In this document: piece after piece, positions 1 to 8,109 of the stretch | How the letters are laid out: the number at the start of each line of letters is the position of its first letter | How positions within the stretch are numbered: position 1 is the first letter of the stretch | DNA from: Flavobacterium celericrescens | GTDB lineage: Bacteria; Bacteroidota; Bacteroidia; Flavobacteriales; Flavobacteriaceae | DNA: 64,000 nt | Direction: 5' to 3' | Assembly: GCF_011392075.1 (NCBI RefSeq) | Contig: NZ_JAAJBV010000001.1 | Location: forward strand, 124,001 to 188,000 | Position numbers and translations under genes: made by a program | Notes under the pieces: generated by a model | Told to the model about the DNA's origin: nothing | What the model saw: the letters and a program-made list of their open reading frames with translations, nothing else | The model's database searches: none

Positions 1-1
1 A

Positions 2-1144
2 TTATTTTCCTTTAACAGCAGAACAACCTGCCATTGTTGTTATTTTGATAGCTTCTGTTGGTGGTAAAGTTTCATTACGACTTACCGTTTCTTGCACTAC
101 ATTTCTTGTGATATTTTCGAAAACACTTTCTAGAACTGAAGCTGTTTGCAATGCTGCTGGACGACCATAATCTCCTGCTTCACGGATACTTTGTACTAGT
201 GGCACTTCACCTAAAAGTGGCACTTGTAAATCTGCTGCCAAGTTTTTAGCCCCTTCTTTACCAAAAATATAATATTTATTTTCAGGTAATTCTTCTGGAG
301 TAAAATATGCCATGTTTTCTATGATTCCTAAAACTGGAACACTTACTGCATCAGACATAAACATTGCAACTCCTTTTTTAGCATCTGCTAATGCTACAGC
401 TTGAGGCGTACTGACAACAACTGCTCCTGTAATAGGCAACGATTGCATAATTGACAAATGAATATCGCCTGTTCCAGGTGGTAAATCGATTAGCATAAAA
501 TCTAATTCGCCCCAGTTGGCATCAAAAATCATTTGATTTAAAGCTTTGGCAGCCATTGGACCTCTCCAAATAACGGCTTGGTCTGGTTTTGTAAAAAATC
601 CGATGGACAAAATTTCTACACCATAACTTTGTACTGGTTGCATTTTTGATTTCCCATCTACTTCAACTGAAATAGGCTTAGCATTTTCAACATCAAACAT
701 AATTGGCATTGATGGTCCATAAATATCAGCATCTAAAACCCCAACTTTGAATCCCATTTTTGCTAATGAAACCGCCAAATTTGCTGTAATAGTAGATTTT
801 CCTACACCACCTTTACCTGATGCAACTGCTATAATATTTGAAATTCCTGGAATAGCTTTTCCTTTTATTAAGTTAGGATTTTCAGCTTTTTCTGGCGCTT
901 CAACTTTTATGTTTACTTTTACTTTTGCTTTTTCATATACTTTTTCGTGAATAACTTTGATGATATCCACTTCTGCACGTTTTTTTATATGTAAAGCTGG
1001 CGTAGCCAAAAGCACATCAACAACAACCTCGTCTCCAAAAGTGATTACATTTTGAACAGCACCACTTTCTACCATGTTTTTGCCTTCACCTGCAACAGAA
1101 ATAGTTTCTAAAGCCGCAAGTATCTCTTTTCTATCTAGTTTCAT
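2..1144 (-). CDS. mrp: Mrp/NBP35-family Fe-S carrier ATPase (ApbC-like)
   Basis: P-loop ATPase of the Mrp/NBP35/ApbC family, which in other bacteria carries and delivers iron-sulfur clusters in the cytoplasm. An N-terminal MIP18/DUF59-type domain covers about residues 1-85. The deviant Walker A motif GKGGVGKST lies at about residues 110-118, followed by DADIYGPS and the switch-like DLPPGTGD, all diagnostic of the family. Length (380 aa) is normal for fused DUF59-Mrp proteins. The CxxC that bridges the dimer cluster in E. coli Mrp is not seen after ENMAYF, where TPEELP stands instead; I believe this is usual in Bacteroidota, so cluster binding may differ. The stop codon is the first complete codon at the window edge, so the gene is intact, but downstream partners are out of view. 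Confidence 0.93.
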   Translation of the reverse strand: MKLDRKEILAALETISVAGEGKNMVESGAVQNVITFGDEVVVDVLLATPALHIKKRAEVDIIKVIHEKVYEKAKVKVNIKVEAPEKAENPNLIKGKAIPGISNIIAVASGKGGVGKSTITANLAVSLAKMGFKVGVLDADIYGPSMPIMFDVENAKPISVEVDGKSKMQPVQSYGVEILSIGFFTKPDQAVIWRGPMAAKALNQMIFDANWGELDFMLIDLPPGTGDIHLSIMQSLPITGAVVVSTPQAVALADAKKGVAMFMSDAVSVPVLGIIENMAYFTPEELPENKYYIFGKEGAKNLAADLQVPLLGEVPLVQSIREAGDYGRPAALQTASVLESVFENITRNVVQETVSRNETLPPTEAIKITTMAGCSAVKGK

Positions 1145-1264
1145 TTTTATTCAGACTGATTTTAGATTGCAAAGATAGGAAGAAGTTTATGAGTTTAAAA
1201 GTTTAGCAGTTTAAAGTTTTTATAATTCAATAAGTATAATTTATACTACTCGAAGCATCATAAT

Positions 1265-1299
1265 AAAAAAGCAATCTCTACTAATATAAAGATTGCTTT
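1265..1299 (-). terminator. Rho-independent terminator after the YceI-like gene
   Basis: On the minus strand AAAGCAATC pairs with GATTGCTTT across a loop of about 17 nt and runs into a T tract. It lies about 30 nt past the stop of the YceI-like gene and probably ends the YceI/barrel/YceI-like unit. Confidence 0.7.
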
Positions 1300-1326
1300 C
1301 TTAAACTAAACATGAAAAAAGATTTA

Positions 1327-1887
1327 TTAATATTGTAAAAAGAGATTAAAATGAATATCAACATTATCATTTACAATAACCATCCCTAATAATTTTTTAG
1401 GTGCTTTCAAGTTAAAGTCTTTAATATTGATTTTTAATTGTCCTTTTACATTATTGCTTTTTGAATCATAAGTAACTGGAATCGTATACTCTTTAGAAAC
1501 CCCTGCAATTTCAACTTTTAATTTTGCCGAAATATGCTCTTTTAAAGTGGTGATTTCTTTTACTTCTAATTTTATATTTGAATACTCGTTGGCTTTTAGG
1601 ATGGTTTTGAAATCTTTGGTTATCATTTTATGCGCACAATCAAAACCAGTACTTTTGATTGATATTTTTGCACCATCTAACACAATTTTAGCATTTTGTT
1701 TAGCTAACGAAACTTGAATTTCGTCTTCAATAAATGCTGAATTGTATTTACATTCAAAAGAATTTACATTTGATTTTCCCTTAATAATAACTTCGCTTTG
1801 ATTAGTTATTTTTACTTTGGTTTTATTTGAAACAAAACCCAGATTAATCAAAATAAAACATCCAATAAACAAACTAATTGTTCTCAT
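1327..1887 (-). CDS. YceI-like periplasmic protein (diverged)
   Basis: 186-residue exported protein with a hydrophobic N-terminal segment (about residues 3-20) and a beta-rich body resembling the YceI family. It has the GKSNVNSFEC stretch, equivalent to the GTSNLHDW region of the true YceI protein two genes upstream, and an IAGVSKEYTIPV segment matching that protein's IAGVTKRINQTF. YceI proteins are lipocalin-like barrels that bind polyisoprenoid-type amphiphiles; the ligand here is unknown. I chose the ATG at 1887, which opens a signal-like sequence (MRTISLF). An in-frame GTG at 1914 would add nine residues but lies inside a perfect 12-bp hairpin arm. It is the last gene of a same-strand group YceI, barrel protein, YceI-like, suggesting joint expression and envelope function. 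Confidence 0.72.
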   Translation of the reverse strand: MRTISLFIGCFILINLGFVSNKTKVKITNQSEVIIKGKSNVNSFECKYNSAFIEDEIQVSLAKQNAKIVLDGAKISIKSTGFDCAHKMITKDFKTILKANEYSNIKLEVKEITTLKEHISAKLKVEIAGVSKEYTIPVTYDSKSNNVKGQLKINIKDFNLKAPKKLLGMVIVNDNVDIHFNLFLQY

Positions 1888-1895
1888 GATTCTTG

Positions 1896-1925
1896 AAAAG
1901 AGAAAAGCTTTCACTTTTCTCTTTT
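1896..1925. terminator. Perfect 12-bp hairpin between barrel gene and YceI-like gene
   Basis: The arms AAAAGAGAAAAG and CTTTTCTCTTTT pair perfectly around a 6-nt loop. A 7-T run follows on the plus strand; on the minus strand only the stem tail is T-rich. It lies after the barrel gene stop and directly before the YceI-like gene, so it could act as a partial terminator, an mRNA stabiliser or a start-site occluder. Confidence 0.5.
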
Positions 1926-1943
1926 TTTAATTATTTATTTTTT

Positions 1944-3353
1944 TTAGAAAGTGATAACAGCTTCAAACATTAATCCACTGAATTTACCACCATATAAGTC
2001 ATTTAAGCTATTTCCACTGAATTGAGAATAATCTTTATAGCTTTGAGTTGTGTAGGCTACTTTTGCTAAAATATTTTTAGTCATAAACCAACCCATACTA
2101 GATTCAAATCTGTTTACACTTACTTTGTCAGCATCAGCATTAGCTAATTTTCCAGACACTACATTGTATCTTGCTCCTACATAAAATTTTTCATTTGTTC
2201 CAAATCTATATACAACGTCTCCTGCATATTGATTTACTTTACGAGCTTCGTCAACACCTTTTTTATCACCACCTTGAGCTAACTCGATAGTTCCAAAAAA
2301 TTCCAATCCTTTATATTTAACAAATGGATTAAACATTACAGTTGTAAACCAGTTTCCAAAATTTGGATTAAATCTGCCTGTAGTTGCATTTGCAGCTAAA
2401 TCAGTTGTAGCATTATTTGTAACTGCTGTAGTTCCATAAGTATAGGCTGCATGAGACATTACATAGTAATAACGGCTACCAGCTCTGTCAGAACTCCATG
2501 GATTACCACTCATATTTGCATTATGTGCTAATGAACCTGTAAATCTTACTCTTAAATCAGTATTAATTTGTTTGTCATAACCTAATTTAGCCAAAATTGT
2601 AGGACTAATTGTTGTGTTTGGATCAGGCGCTGCTGTAGTTGGCGCTGCTGGAACGAATTCAGTAACATTTTGGTTTAATTTACCATTTGTCATTCCAAAC
2701 ATAGAAACAAATCCGTTTCTGTTGTAGTAAATTTCAGCACCCATTTCTGTAGTAAATGAATCCATAATATTACTTTCAATAAATGGATTTACTAAAGCAC
2801 TACCATTATCTGATCTTCTAAAGTGAGCATCACCATAATTGTTTTCCATTTGACCAATTTTGATTGTAGCATATTTCATGAAGCCAGCCAAGAAATCCTT
2901 TTTAATGAAATCTAACTTGTCAATTTGTAAATATCCTCCTTTAACCCAAGTTTCATTGTGGTGTCTTGCTGCTAGATATAAATCTAAATTAACTCTAACT
3001 CCATCATACAATTGAGCTCCGATAGTCATATTTGCAGTAGGTAAATTGAATTGATTTTCAAGATTGTTTAATCTATAATTTGTAATTGTAGTTCCATTTG
3101 AAGCAGTATAAGAACCTACTTGTTGATCATTAAATGAATTTATAGCTTGAAATTGTAAAGCAAATGCTCCACCTAAATCAATACTTAATCCTTTAAATTC
3201 GGCACTATCTTTTTTAACATCAAATTGATTAATTGCTCTTTGATCTCTTGGTATTAGATTTTGCATATTACCAAATGTAGTTGTCTGCGCCTTAATGCCA
3301 GTAGATAAACCTAAGGCTAGTATTGCTAACGAAAATTTAATAAATGTTCTCAT
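1944..3353 (-). CDS. Outer-membrane beta-barrel porin-like protein
   Basis: 469-residue predicted outer-membrane barrel. Residues 1-22 form a signal peptide ending GIKAQ. The mature part alternates aromatic and polar residues in many short amphipathic strands and ends in a C-terminal Phe (AVITF), the usual barrel-assembly signal. Phrases such as KLDFIKKDFLAGFMKYATIKIGQMENNYGDAHFRRSDNG resemble Bacteroidota porin-like and phosphate-selective-porin-like proteins, but the substrate cannot be told. It sits between two YceI-type genes with 24 nt to the upstream YceI stop, so it is probably in one transcript with them. A joint role in moving or protecting a small lipophilic molecule is plausible but inferred. 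Confidence 0.78.
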   Translation of the reverse strand: MRTFIKFSLAILALGLSTGIKAQTTTFGNMQNLIPRDQRAINQFDVKKDSAEFKGLSIDLGGAFALQFQAINSFNDQQVGSYTASNGTTITNYRLNNLENQFNLPTANMTIGAQLYDGVRVNLDLYLAARHHNETWVKGGYLQIDKLDFIKKDFLAGFMKYATIKIGQMENNYGDAHFRRSDNGSALVNPFIESNIMDSFTTEMGAEIYYNRNGFVSMFGMTNGKLNQNVTEFVPAAPTTAAPDPNTTISPTILAKLGYDKQINTDLRVRFTGSLAHNANMSGNPWSSDRAGSRYYYVMSHAAYTYGTTAVTNNATTDLAANATTGRFNPNFGNWFTTVMFNPFVKYKGLEFFGTIELAQGGDKKGVDEARKVNQYAGDVVYRFGTNEKFYVGARYNVVSGKLANADADKVSVNRFESSMGWFMTKNILAKVAYTTQSYKDYSQFSGNSLNDLYGGKFSGLMFEAVITF

Positions 3354-3377
3354 GATATGAATTTTTATATTTATGTA

Positions 3378-3962
3378 TTAGTTATAAGTTACTTTAAAAT
3401 CTACAACAACTTCTTTTCCTGTTTTGATAGTTCCCATTAAAGCTGTTGGAGGTTCGACACCATATAATGTCATGTCTAATTTTTGTTTCCCAGAAAAAAT
3501 CATTTTTTTACCTATAAGTTTAACTGAAAAAGTTTGGTTAATTCTTTTTGTTACACCTGCAATTGTTAAATCGCCTTGTGTTTCTACAGTATAATTATCG
3601 TTGGAAACTGTTGTAATTTTTATCACTTTTACCAATTTGAAAGTGATGGTTTTGTGGGTTTTGCTTTTTAGAGCTTTGAAAGTGTTTTTATCCATTCCGC
3701 TTTTACCACTCTTTAATTGTTCGGCTTCAACAGAAAAATCTAAACTTTTTATTGCTTTCAAATCACCAGCATCTAAAGTTACTGCCGCTTTTCCGCTCAT
3801 TGCTTTGGCTTCTATTGTCCAATCGTGTAAATTTGAAGTTCCATCTACCTCTAATTTACTTTCGGCTACAACTACTTTTGCCTCTTGTGCCTTACCGACA
3901 AATCCTGTCGCTAAAAAAAGTACTAAAAACCATTTTTTGAAGTGTATTTTTAAAGTGTCCAT
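3378..3962 (-). CDS. YceI family protein
   Basis: 194-residue exported protein. Residues 1-25 form a signal peptide (cleavage near GKAQ). Family hallmarks are GTSNLHDWTIEA near residue 42, a central MDKNTFKALKSKTHKTITFKL stretch split over the barrel strands, and LTIAGVTK near residue 134. YceI folds are extended lipocalin-like barrels; E. coli and Helicobacter members bind polyisoprenoid or amide lipids. It is first in a minus-strand group with the porin-like gene and a second, diverged YceI-like gene. The upstream region holds a CRP/FNR-type dyad about 41 bp from the predicted transcription start, suggesting control by a Crp/Fnr-family activator. Confidence 0.88.
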   Translation of the reverse strand: MDTLKIHFKKWFLVLFLATGFVGKAQEAKVVVAESKLEVDGTSNLHDWTIEAKAMSGKAAVTLDAGDLKAIKSLDFSVEAEQLKSGKSGMDKNTFKALKSKTHKTITFKLVKVIKITTVSNDNYTVETQGDLTIAGVTKRINQTFSVKLIGKKMIFSGKQKLDMTLYGVEPPTALMGTIKTGKEVVVDFKVTYN

Positions 3963-3987
3963 TTGTATTGATGTTTAAATTATAGTA

Positions 3988-3995
3988 CAAATTTC
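3988..3995 (-). promoter_or_regulatory. Probable -7 element of the YceI/barrel unit
   Basis: On the minus strand GAAATTTG matches TAnnTTTG with one mismatch, about 25 nt before the YceI start. No clear -33 TTTG is present at the expected distance, which fits an activator-dependent promoter. Confidence 0.45.
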
Positions 3996-4016
3996 CACCT
4001 ATAAAGTAAGGGATTA

Positions 4017-4032
4017 TATGACTTTTGTCACA
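4017..4032. promoter_or_regulatory. CRP/FNR-type operator upstream of the YceI/barrel unit
   Basis: The minus strand reads TGTGA-N6-TCATA, one base from the classical CRP consensus TGTGA-N6-TCACA. Its centre (4024.5) lies about 41 bp upstream of the start predicted from the -7-like element, the class II activator spacing. An adjoining TGTAACAAA partly repeats the left half. The cognate regulator is not in the window. Confidence 0.45.
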
Positions 4033-4139
4033 TTTGTTACAGAAAAAAAATGATACATTATAGAATGTGTTAACTCAAACGTTTTAGTTTAAAAAAAGAG
4101 GTGAATAAGTTAAAAAAATAAAGAAAATATTTTTATTTT

Positions 4140-4475
4140 TTATTTAAAAGGTTCCCAAAAGTGTTTTTCAAAATCGATAATTTGATTTTCTACTACTTTT
4201 ATACCTTCATTTTCTAAAAGTTGTTGCATTAAATTGGTTCCATCAAAATGATGTTTACCAGAAAGCAATCCTTTTCTGTTCACTACACGATGCGCAGGAA
4301 CATCTTCTAAATTATGAGAAGCATTCATTGCCCAACCTACCATTCTAGCAGAACGAGCCGTTCCTAATGCTTTTGCGATAGCACCATAGGAAGTAACTTT
4401 CCCTTCAGGAATTTGGCGAACAATTGCATAAACACGTTCGAAAAAATTTTCATTATTTGAGTTTAATTTTTCCAA
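4140..4475 (-). CDS. Alkyltransferase-like (ATL) DNA-binding protein of the MGMT fold
   Basis: 111-residue protein corresponding to the DNA-binding C-terminal domain of O6-alkylguanine-DNA alkyltransferases. The core VTSYGAIAKALG and RMVGWAMNASH is conserved, but the active-site PCHRV reads PAHRV, with Ala61 in place of the alkyl-accepting Cys. It is therefore not a methyltransferase; ATL proteins bind O6-alkylguanine, flip the base and pass the lesion to nucleotide excision repair. The start appears to be TTG, because no in-frame ATG precedes the conserved core; it begins 3 nt after the stop of the LysE-like gene, suggesting translational coupling. Automatic labels such as methylated-DNA cysteine methyltransferase would be wrong. 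Confidence 0.88.
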   Translation of the reverse strand: MEKLNSNNENFFERVYAIVRQIPEGKVTSYGAIAKALGTARSARMVGWAMNASHNLEDVPAHRVVNRKGLLSGKHHFDGTNLMQQLLENEGIKVVENQIIDFEKHFWEPFK

Positions 4476-4478
4476 ACT

Positions 4479-5105
4479 TTAGAAATACATTTTATAGAGC
4501 GAAGAAATAGCTACAACACCTGTTAAAGCAGCAATTAAAAAATTAATATTTTTTACAATAAAAGTTAATCGGTGTTCAATTAACTTAAAAAACTTTGCAT
4601 ATAAGTAAAATACAAAATAAGTCCCAATAGCAGCTGATAACGAAAACAAAACTATAGAAATCATATCATACTGAAACAAATCTTTTGAAGACATCATTAA
4701 ACTTGTTATAGCATACCAAGGAATGGCAAACATATTAAACGACGATAATGCCATACCATAAAAAAAACGATTTCTTTTTGCTTCTATTTTTACTTCAATA
4801 TCTTTTTTCTTTTTAGCATTGAAACCCATTACGGTGAAAACTACTGTCAATGCGATAAAAATAAATGTTCCTATTTTTTTTAATCCTTCGCTAAAAACAG
4901 GGTTTGCATCTAAAAACTTTGCAAAATAGGTTCCAAAAAAACATTGAAAAAATACTACAACAACTGCTCCAAAAGCAAAATTTAGAGCTTGGGTTTGGTT
5001 TTCTTTAATGCTTATTTTGGCAATTGTCATATTCAACATGCCAGGAATTATGATTCCTACAATAGCAATAATTAACCCTAAGAAAATAGCTAATACAAAA
5101 GTCAT
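4479..5105 (-). CDS. LysE/RhtB-type transporter
   Basis: 208-residue integral membrane protein with about six hydrophobic helices and the LysE-family N-terminal pattern of a glycine/proline-broken first helix (IVGIIIPGMLNMT), then a cytoplasmic lysine-rich loop near residues 95-112. LysE/RhtB members export amino acids or small metabolites across the inner membrane. The substrate is unknown. It is followed after 3 nt by the alkyltransferase-like gene. The spacing suggests one transcript, though no functional link is known. Confidence 0.75.
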   Translation of the reverse strand: MTFVLAIFLGLIIAIVGIIIPGMLNMTIAKISIKENQTQALNFAFGAVVVVFFQCFFGTYFAKFLDANPVFSEGLKKIGTFIFIALTVVFTVMGFNAKKKKDIEVKIEAKRNRFFYGMALSSFNMFAIPWYAITSLMMSSKDLFQYDMISIVLFSLSAAIGTYFVFYLYAKFFKLIEHRLTFIVKNINFLIAALTGVVAISSLYKMYF

Positions 5106-5158
5106 AGAAAGATTTTTATCAAAAGTAAAAAAGATTAACTAGTCTAAAGCAACTTATA

Positions 5159-5833
5159 TTACTTAATTCTAAATTGTATATATGTAATTGGTTTGTTTAC
5201 CTCTAAATATTGGCTCTCGTAAAATGTTTGAATCCCTGTTACTTCTGCTGGAGCTCCTTCATTTTTATAAATATTGTGATTTGCATAAATTACTTCGTGA
5301 CCTTCACCATGAAGTAACCCTAATGTATAACCATGCATAAACTCTGAATCGGTTTTTAAATGCATTAACCCATTGGTTTTTAAAATCTTTTTATATCGAT
5401 TTAAAAACTCTGAATTTGTCATCCTATGCTTGGTTCTTTTGTATTTAATTTGAGGATCTGGAAAAGTTATCCAGATTTCTGAAACTTCGTTTTCAGCAAA
5501 ACAATGTTCAATTAATTCAATCTGTGTGCGTAAAAAAGCTACGTTTTTCATGCCTGATTCAACTGCTGTTTTTGCACCACGCCAAAACCTTGCTCCTTTA
5601 ATGTCAATTCCAACAAAGTTTTTATTGGGACTTTTTTCAGCTAAGCCAACAGAATATTCTCCTTTTCCACAACCCAATTCTAACACAATAGGATGATCAT
5701 TTTTAAAAAAATCGCTATTCCATTTTCCTTTTAATGGGAAACTATCTGATACAACTTCTTCTCTTGTTGGTTGAAAAACATTTACAAACGTTTCGTTTTC
5801 TTTGAATCTCTTTAATTTATTTTTACTTCCCAC
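5159..5833 (-). CDS. trmB: tRNA (guanine(46)-N7)-methyltransferase TrmB
   Basis: 224-residue SAM-dependent enzyme that methylates N7 of G46 in the tRNA variable loop. The SAM-binding loop ELGCGKGEYS lies at about residues 52-61, the acidic ligand FVGIDIKG near residue 74, and the family signature TFPDPQIKYKR near residue 125. Length is typical. It is the most upstream of a minus-strand run with the LysE-like and ATL genes, 53 nt apart, and faces away from the divergent glycosyltransferase at 6028. Confidence 0.95.
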   Translation of the reverse strand: MGSKNKLKRFKENETFVNVFQPTREEVVSDSFPLKGKWNSDFFKNDHPIVLELGCGKGEYSVGLAEKSPNKNFVGIDIKGARFWRGAKTAVESGMKNVAFLRTQIELIEHCFAENEVSEIWITFPDPQIKYKRTKHRMTNSEFLNRYKKILKTNGLMHLKTDSEFMHGYTLGLLHGEGHEVIYANHNIYKNEGAPAEVTGIQTFYESQYLEVNKPITYIQFRIK

Positions 5834-5975
5834 GATTTTATTTAATTTTTTGGTAAAATTAAGGAAATATAAAAGAACTCAAATTTTTTTTACTTTACAT
5901 CTTGAAAAAGTATAACTTTTCATGACGATTTTGTTCAATATTCAAATCAAATAATTACGTAATGCTTTTATTTTA

Positions 5976-5983
5976 TACCTTTG
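5976..5983 (+). promoter_or_regulatory. -7 promoter element of the glycosyltransferase gene
   Basis: TACCTTTG matches the Bacteroidota -7 consensus TAnnTTTG, 44 nt upstream of the ATG at 6028. No convincing -33 TTTG was found at normal spacing. Confidence 0.45.
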
Positions 5984-6027
5984 AATCGAAATTTTATTTC
6001 TCATCGCCCCCTAAGATCAAGACATAA

Positions 6028-7101
6028 ATGAATGCCCCAAAGAAAATACTAATCACTCCATTAAACTGGGGATTAGGACATGCTACAAGATGTATACCCA
6101 TTATCAAAGCATTGGAACAAAATAATTTTGAACCTATAATTGCTTCTGATGGTGTAGCTTTAGCATTATTAAAAAAAGAATTTCCACATTTAACTTGTTT
6201 AGAACTTCCTGCATATAATATTGAGTATGCAACTAATGGCAGAAACTTCAAATGGAAACTTTTAACTCAAATGCCTAAAATGTTTAGCGCAATTCGTAAA
6301 GAAAAAAAAGCTATTCAAAATATCATTGAAAAATATAAAATTGACGGGTTAATATCTGACAATAGACTTGGTTCGTTTTCTAAAAAAATTCCTTCTGTTT
6401 TTATTACGCACCAACTTAATGTGCTTTCTGGAAAAACGTCTTGGCTAACTACAAAAGTACATTTAAATTATATTAAAAAATATACTGCTTGCTGGGTTCC
6501 AGATGTGGATAAATTTCCGAATCTATCAGGAAAATTAGGCCATTTAGACAAGCCATTAGATAACATCACATACATAGGACCATTGAGTAGAATCATAATA
6601 AAAGATTTGTCAAAAAAGTATGATTTAATGGTGATTCTTTCTGGCCCTGAACCTCAACGAACCCTTTTAGAAGAAAAACTAATTGAGGAATTACAAGAAT
6701 ATCCAAAAGAAATTCTATTTGTAAAAGGAACTATTCAAGACCAACAAAAAAACTGGAAAGAAAATCAAATTACCTATTATAATTTTATGAATTCAGAACA
6801 ATTAGAAACTGCTTTTAATGAAAGTGAAATTGTTCTGTGTCGTTCGGGCTATACAACAGTTATGGATTTAGCTAAATTAGGAAAAAAAGCTTTTTTTATT
6901 CCAACACCTGGTCAATATGAACAAGAATATTTGGCAAAGAAATACAAAATGGAAGGTATTGCACCAAGTTGTAAACAAGATAAATTTAGAATAGAAAAAC
7001 TATCAAAAATTGATGTCTATAAAGGATTACAAAATTTTTCAAATGAAGAAATAGATTGGGAAAATTTATTTAGCCTTTTCCAAAGTAAACGAGAATTCTG
7101 A
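6028..7101 (+). CDS. MurG-like (GT28-type) glycosyltransferase
   Basis: 357-residue GT-B-type glycosyltransferase. The N-terminal glycine motif NWGLGHATRC (about residues 13-22) is the acceptor or membrane-facing loop of MurG-like enzymes. The C-terminal half has the nucleotide-sugar motif CRSGYTTVMDL followed by the PTPGQYEQEYLA loop, as in GT28 enzymes. No transmembrane helix is seen, so it is probably a peripheral inner-membrane enzyme of cell-envelope glycan synthesis; donor and acceptor are unknown. It stands alone on the plus strand and its last 36 nt overlap the 3' end of the convergent histidine kinase gene. Confidence 0.8.
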   Translation: MNAPKKILITPLNWGLGHATRCIPIIKALEQNNFEPIIASDGVALALLKKEFPHLTCLELPAYNIEYATNGRNFKWKLLTQMPKMFSAIRKEKKAIQNIIEKYKIDGLISDNRLGSFSKKIPSVFITHQLNVLSGKTSWLTTKVHLNYIKKYTACWVPDVDKFPNLSGKLGHLDKPLDNITYIGPLSRIIIKDLSKKYDLMVILSGPEPQRTLLEEKLIEELQEYPKEILFVKGTIQDQQKNWKENQITYYNFMNSEQLETAFNESEIVLCRSGYTTVMDLAKLGKKAFFIPTPGQYEQEYLAKKYKMEGIAPSCKQDKFRIEKLSKIDVYKGLQNFSNEEIDWENLFSLFQSKREF

Positions 7102-8109
7102 CCCTTTCCCGAATTTGCTTTCAACATTGATTTTTTCATTGTGACGTTCAATGATATGTTTCACAATTGCTAGACCTAAGCCCGAACCCCCTTCACTTCT
7201 TGCACCACTTTTGTCAACTCTATAAAAACGCTCAAAGAGTCTTGGGATATGTTGCTTTTCAACACCTTCTCCATTATCGCTAACTTTGACAATAACTTTA
7301 TTGTTTACAAAATCTTCTATGCTTACTTCAGTTGTACCGTTCTCTTTTCCATATTTGATAGAATTTTCAACCAAATTTGTAATGACTTGCTGTATTTTTT
7401 CTAAATCAGCTACTACTTTTATGGGTCTAACATATTTCATATCAAAAGTTAGGAGAATATTTTTCTTGGAAGCTCTCATTTCGAGTAAATCCAATACGTT
7501 TTGAATCACATCAACAATATTAAACTCAGAAATTTCTAAACCAAGTGTATCCATTTCTAACTTGGTAATCATGTCTAAATCATTCACGATATATATTAAA
7601 CGCTCTACACCTTTTTCGGCTCTTTGTAAATATTTTTTTCGAATGTGTTTATCGTCCATCGCACCATCTAAAAGTGTTAACAAATATCCTTGAACGGTAA
7701 AAAGAGGTGTTTTTAATTCATGAGAAACGTTTCCTAAAAATTCTCTTCTGTATTCTTCACGTATCTTTAGTGATTCAATTTCTAGTTTTTTATCACGAGC
7801 AAATTTTTGAACTTCACTTGTAAGTGTTGCCATATCTGTAGTAATTGGCTGGTTTCTGAAATTGGCATTTTCCAGTAAAGAAACGTCATCATATATTTTC
7901 TTAACTCTTTTATAAATAAAATATTCTACTCTATATTGTAATACAAAAAATGAAAATATAGAAAGTGCTATAACAAATAACAACAAATAATAAAAGGGAA
8001 GTTTAGCAAAATAATAATTGGCTATTGCTAAAAATCCAAAAGAAAACAAAGCAATATAAAAAGATGATTTTATTGCGAATTTATATGATTTTTTAAATTT
8101 TATAGCCAT
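7066..8109 (-). CDS. PhoR-like sensor histidine kinase
   Basis: 347-residue membrane histidine kinase. Two hydrophobic helices (about residues 14-34 and 38-58) with almost no periplasmic loop between them are followed by a dimerisation domain with the phospho-acceptor His130 in NVSHELKTP. The ATPase domain has the N box (NLVENSIKYG), G1 (DNGEGV), F box (FERFYRV) and G2 (GGSGLGLAI). The lack of a periplasmic sensor loop is like PhoR, which senses through the phosphate transporter complex. Its ATG overlaps the response-regulator stop by one base (TAATG), a sign of coupled translation. The link to phosphate is by resemblance and context only. Confidence 0.9.
   Translation of the reverse strand: MAIKFKKSYKFAIKSSFYIALFSFGFLAIANYYFAKLPFYYLLLFVIALSIFSFFVLQYRVEYFIYKRVKKIYDDVSLLENANFRNQPITTDMATLTSEVQKFARDKKLEIESLKIREEYRREFLGNVSHELKTPLFTVQGYLLTLLDGAMDDKHIRKKYLQRAEKGVERLIYIVNDLDMITKLEMDTLGLEISEFNIVDVIQNVLDLLEMRASKKNILLTFDMKYVRPIKVVADLEKIQQVITNLVENSIKYGKENGTTEVSIEDFVNNKVIVKVSDNGEGVEKQHIPRLFERFYRVDKSGARSEGGSGLGLAIVKHIIERHNEKINVESKFGKGSEFSFTLEKAK

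Noticed and set aside
4140..4475. Active O6-methylguanine methyltransferase
   Set aside because: The acceptor Cys is replaced by Ala in PAHR.
5994..6251. Open frame on the minus strand opposite the glycosyltransferase start
   Set aside because: It overlaps the conserved N-terminal glycine motif of the real gene and resembles no protein.
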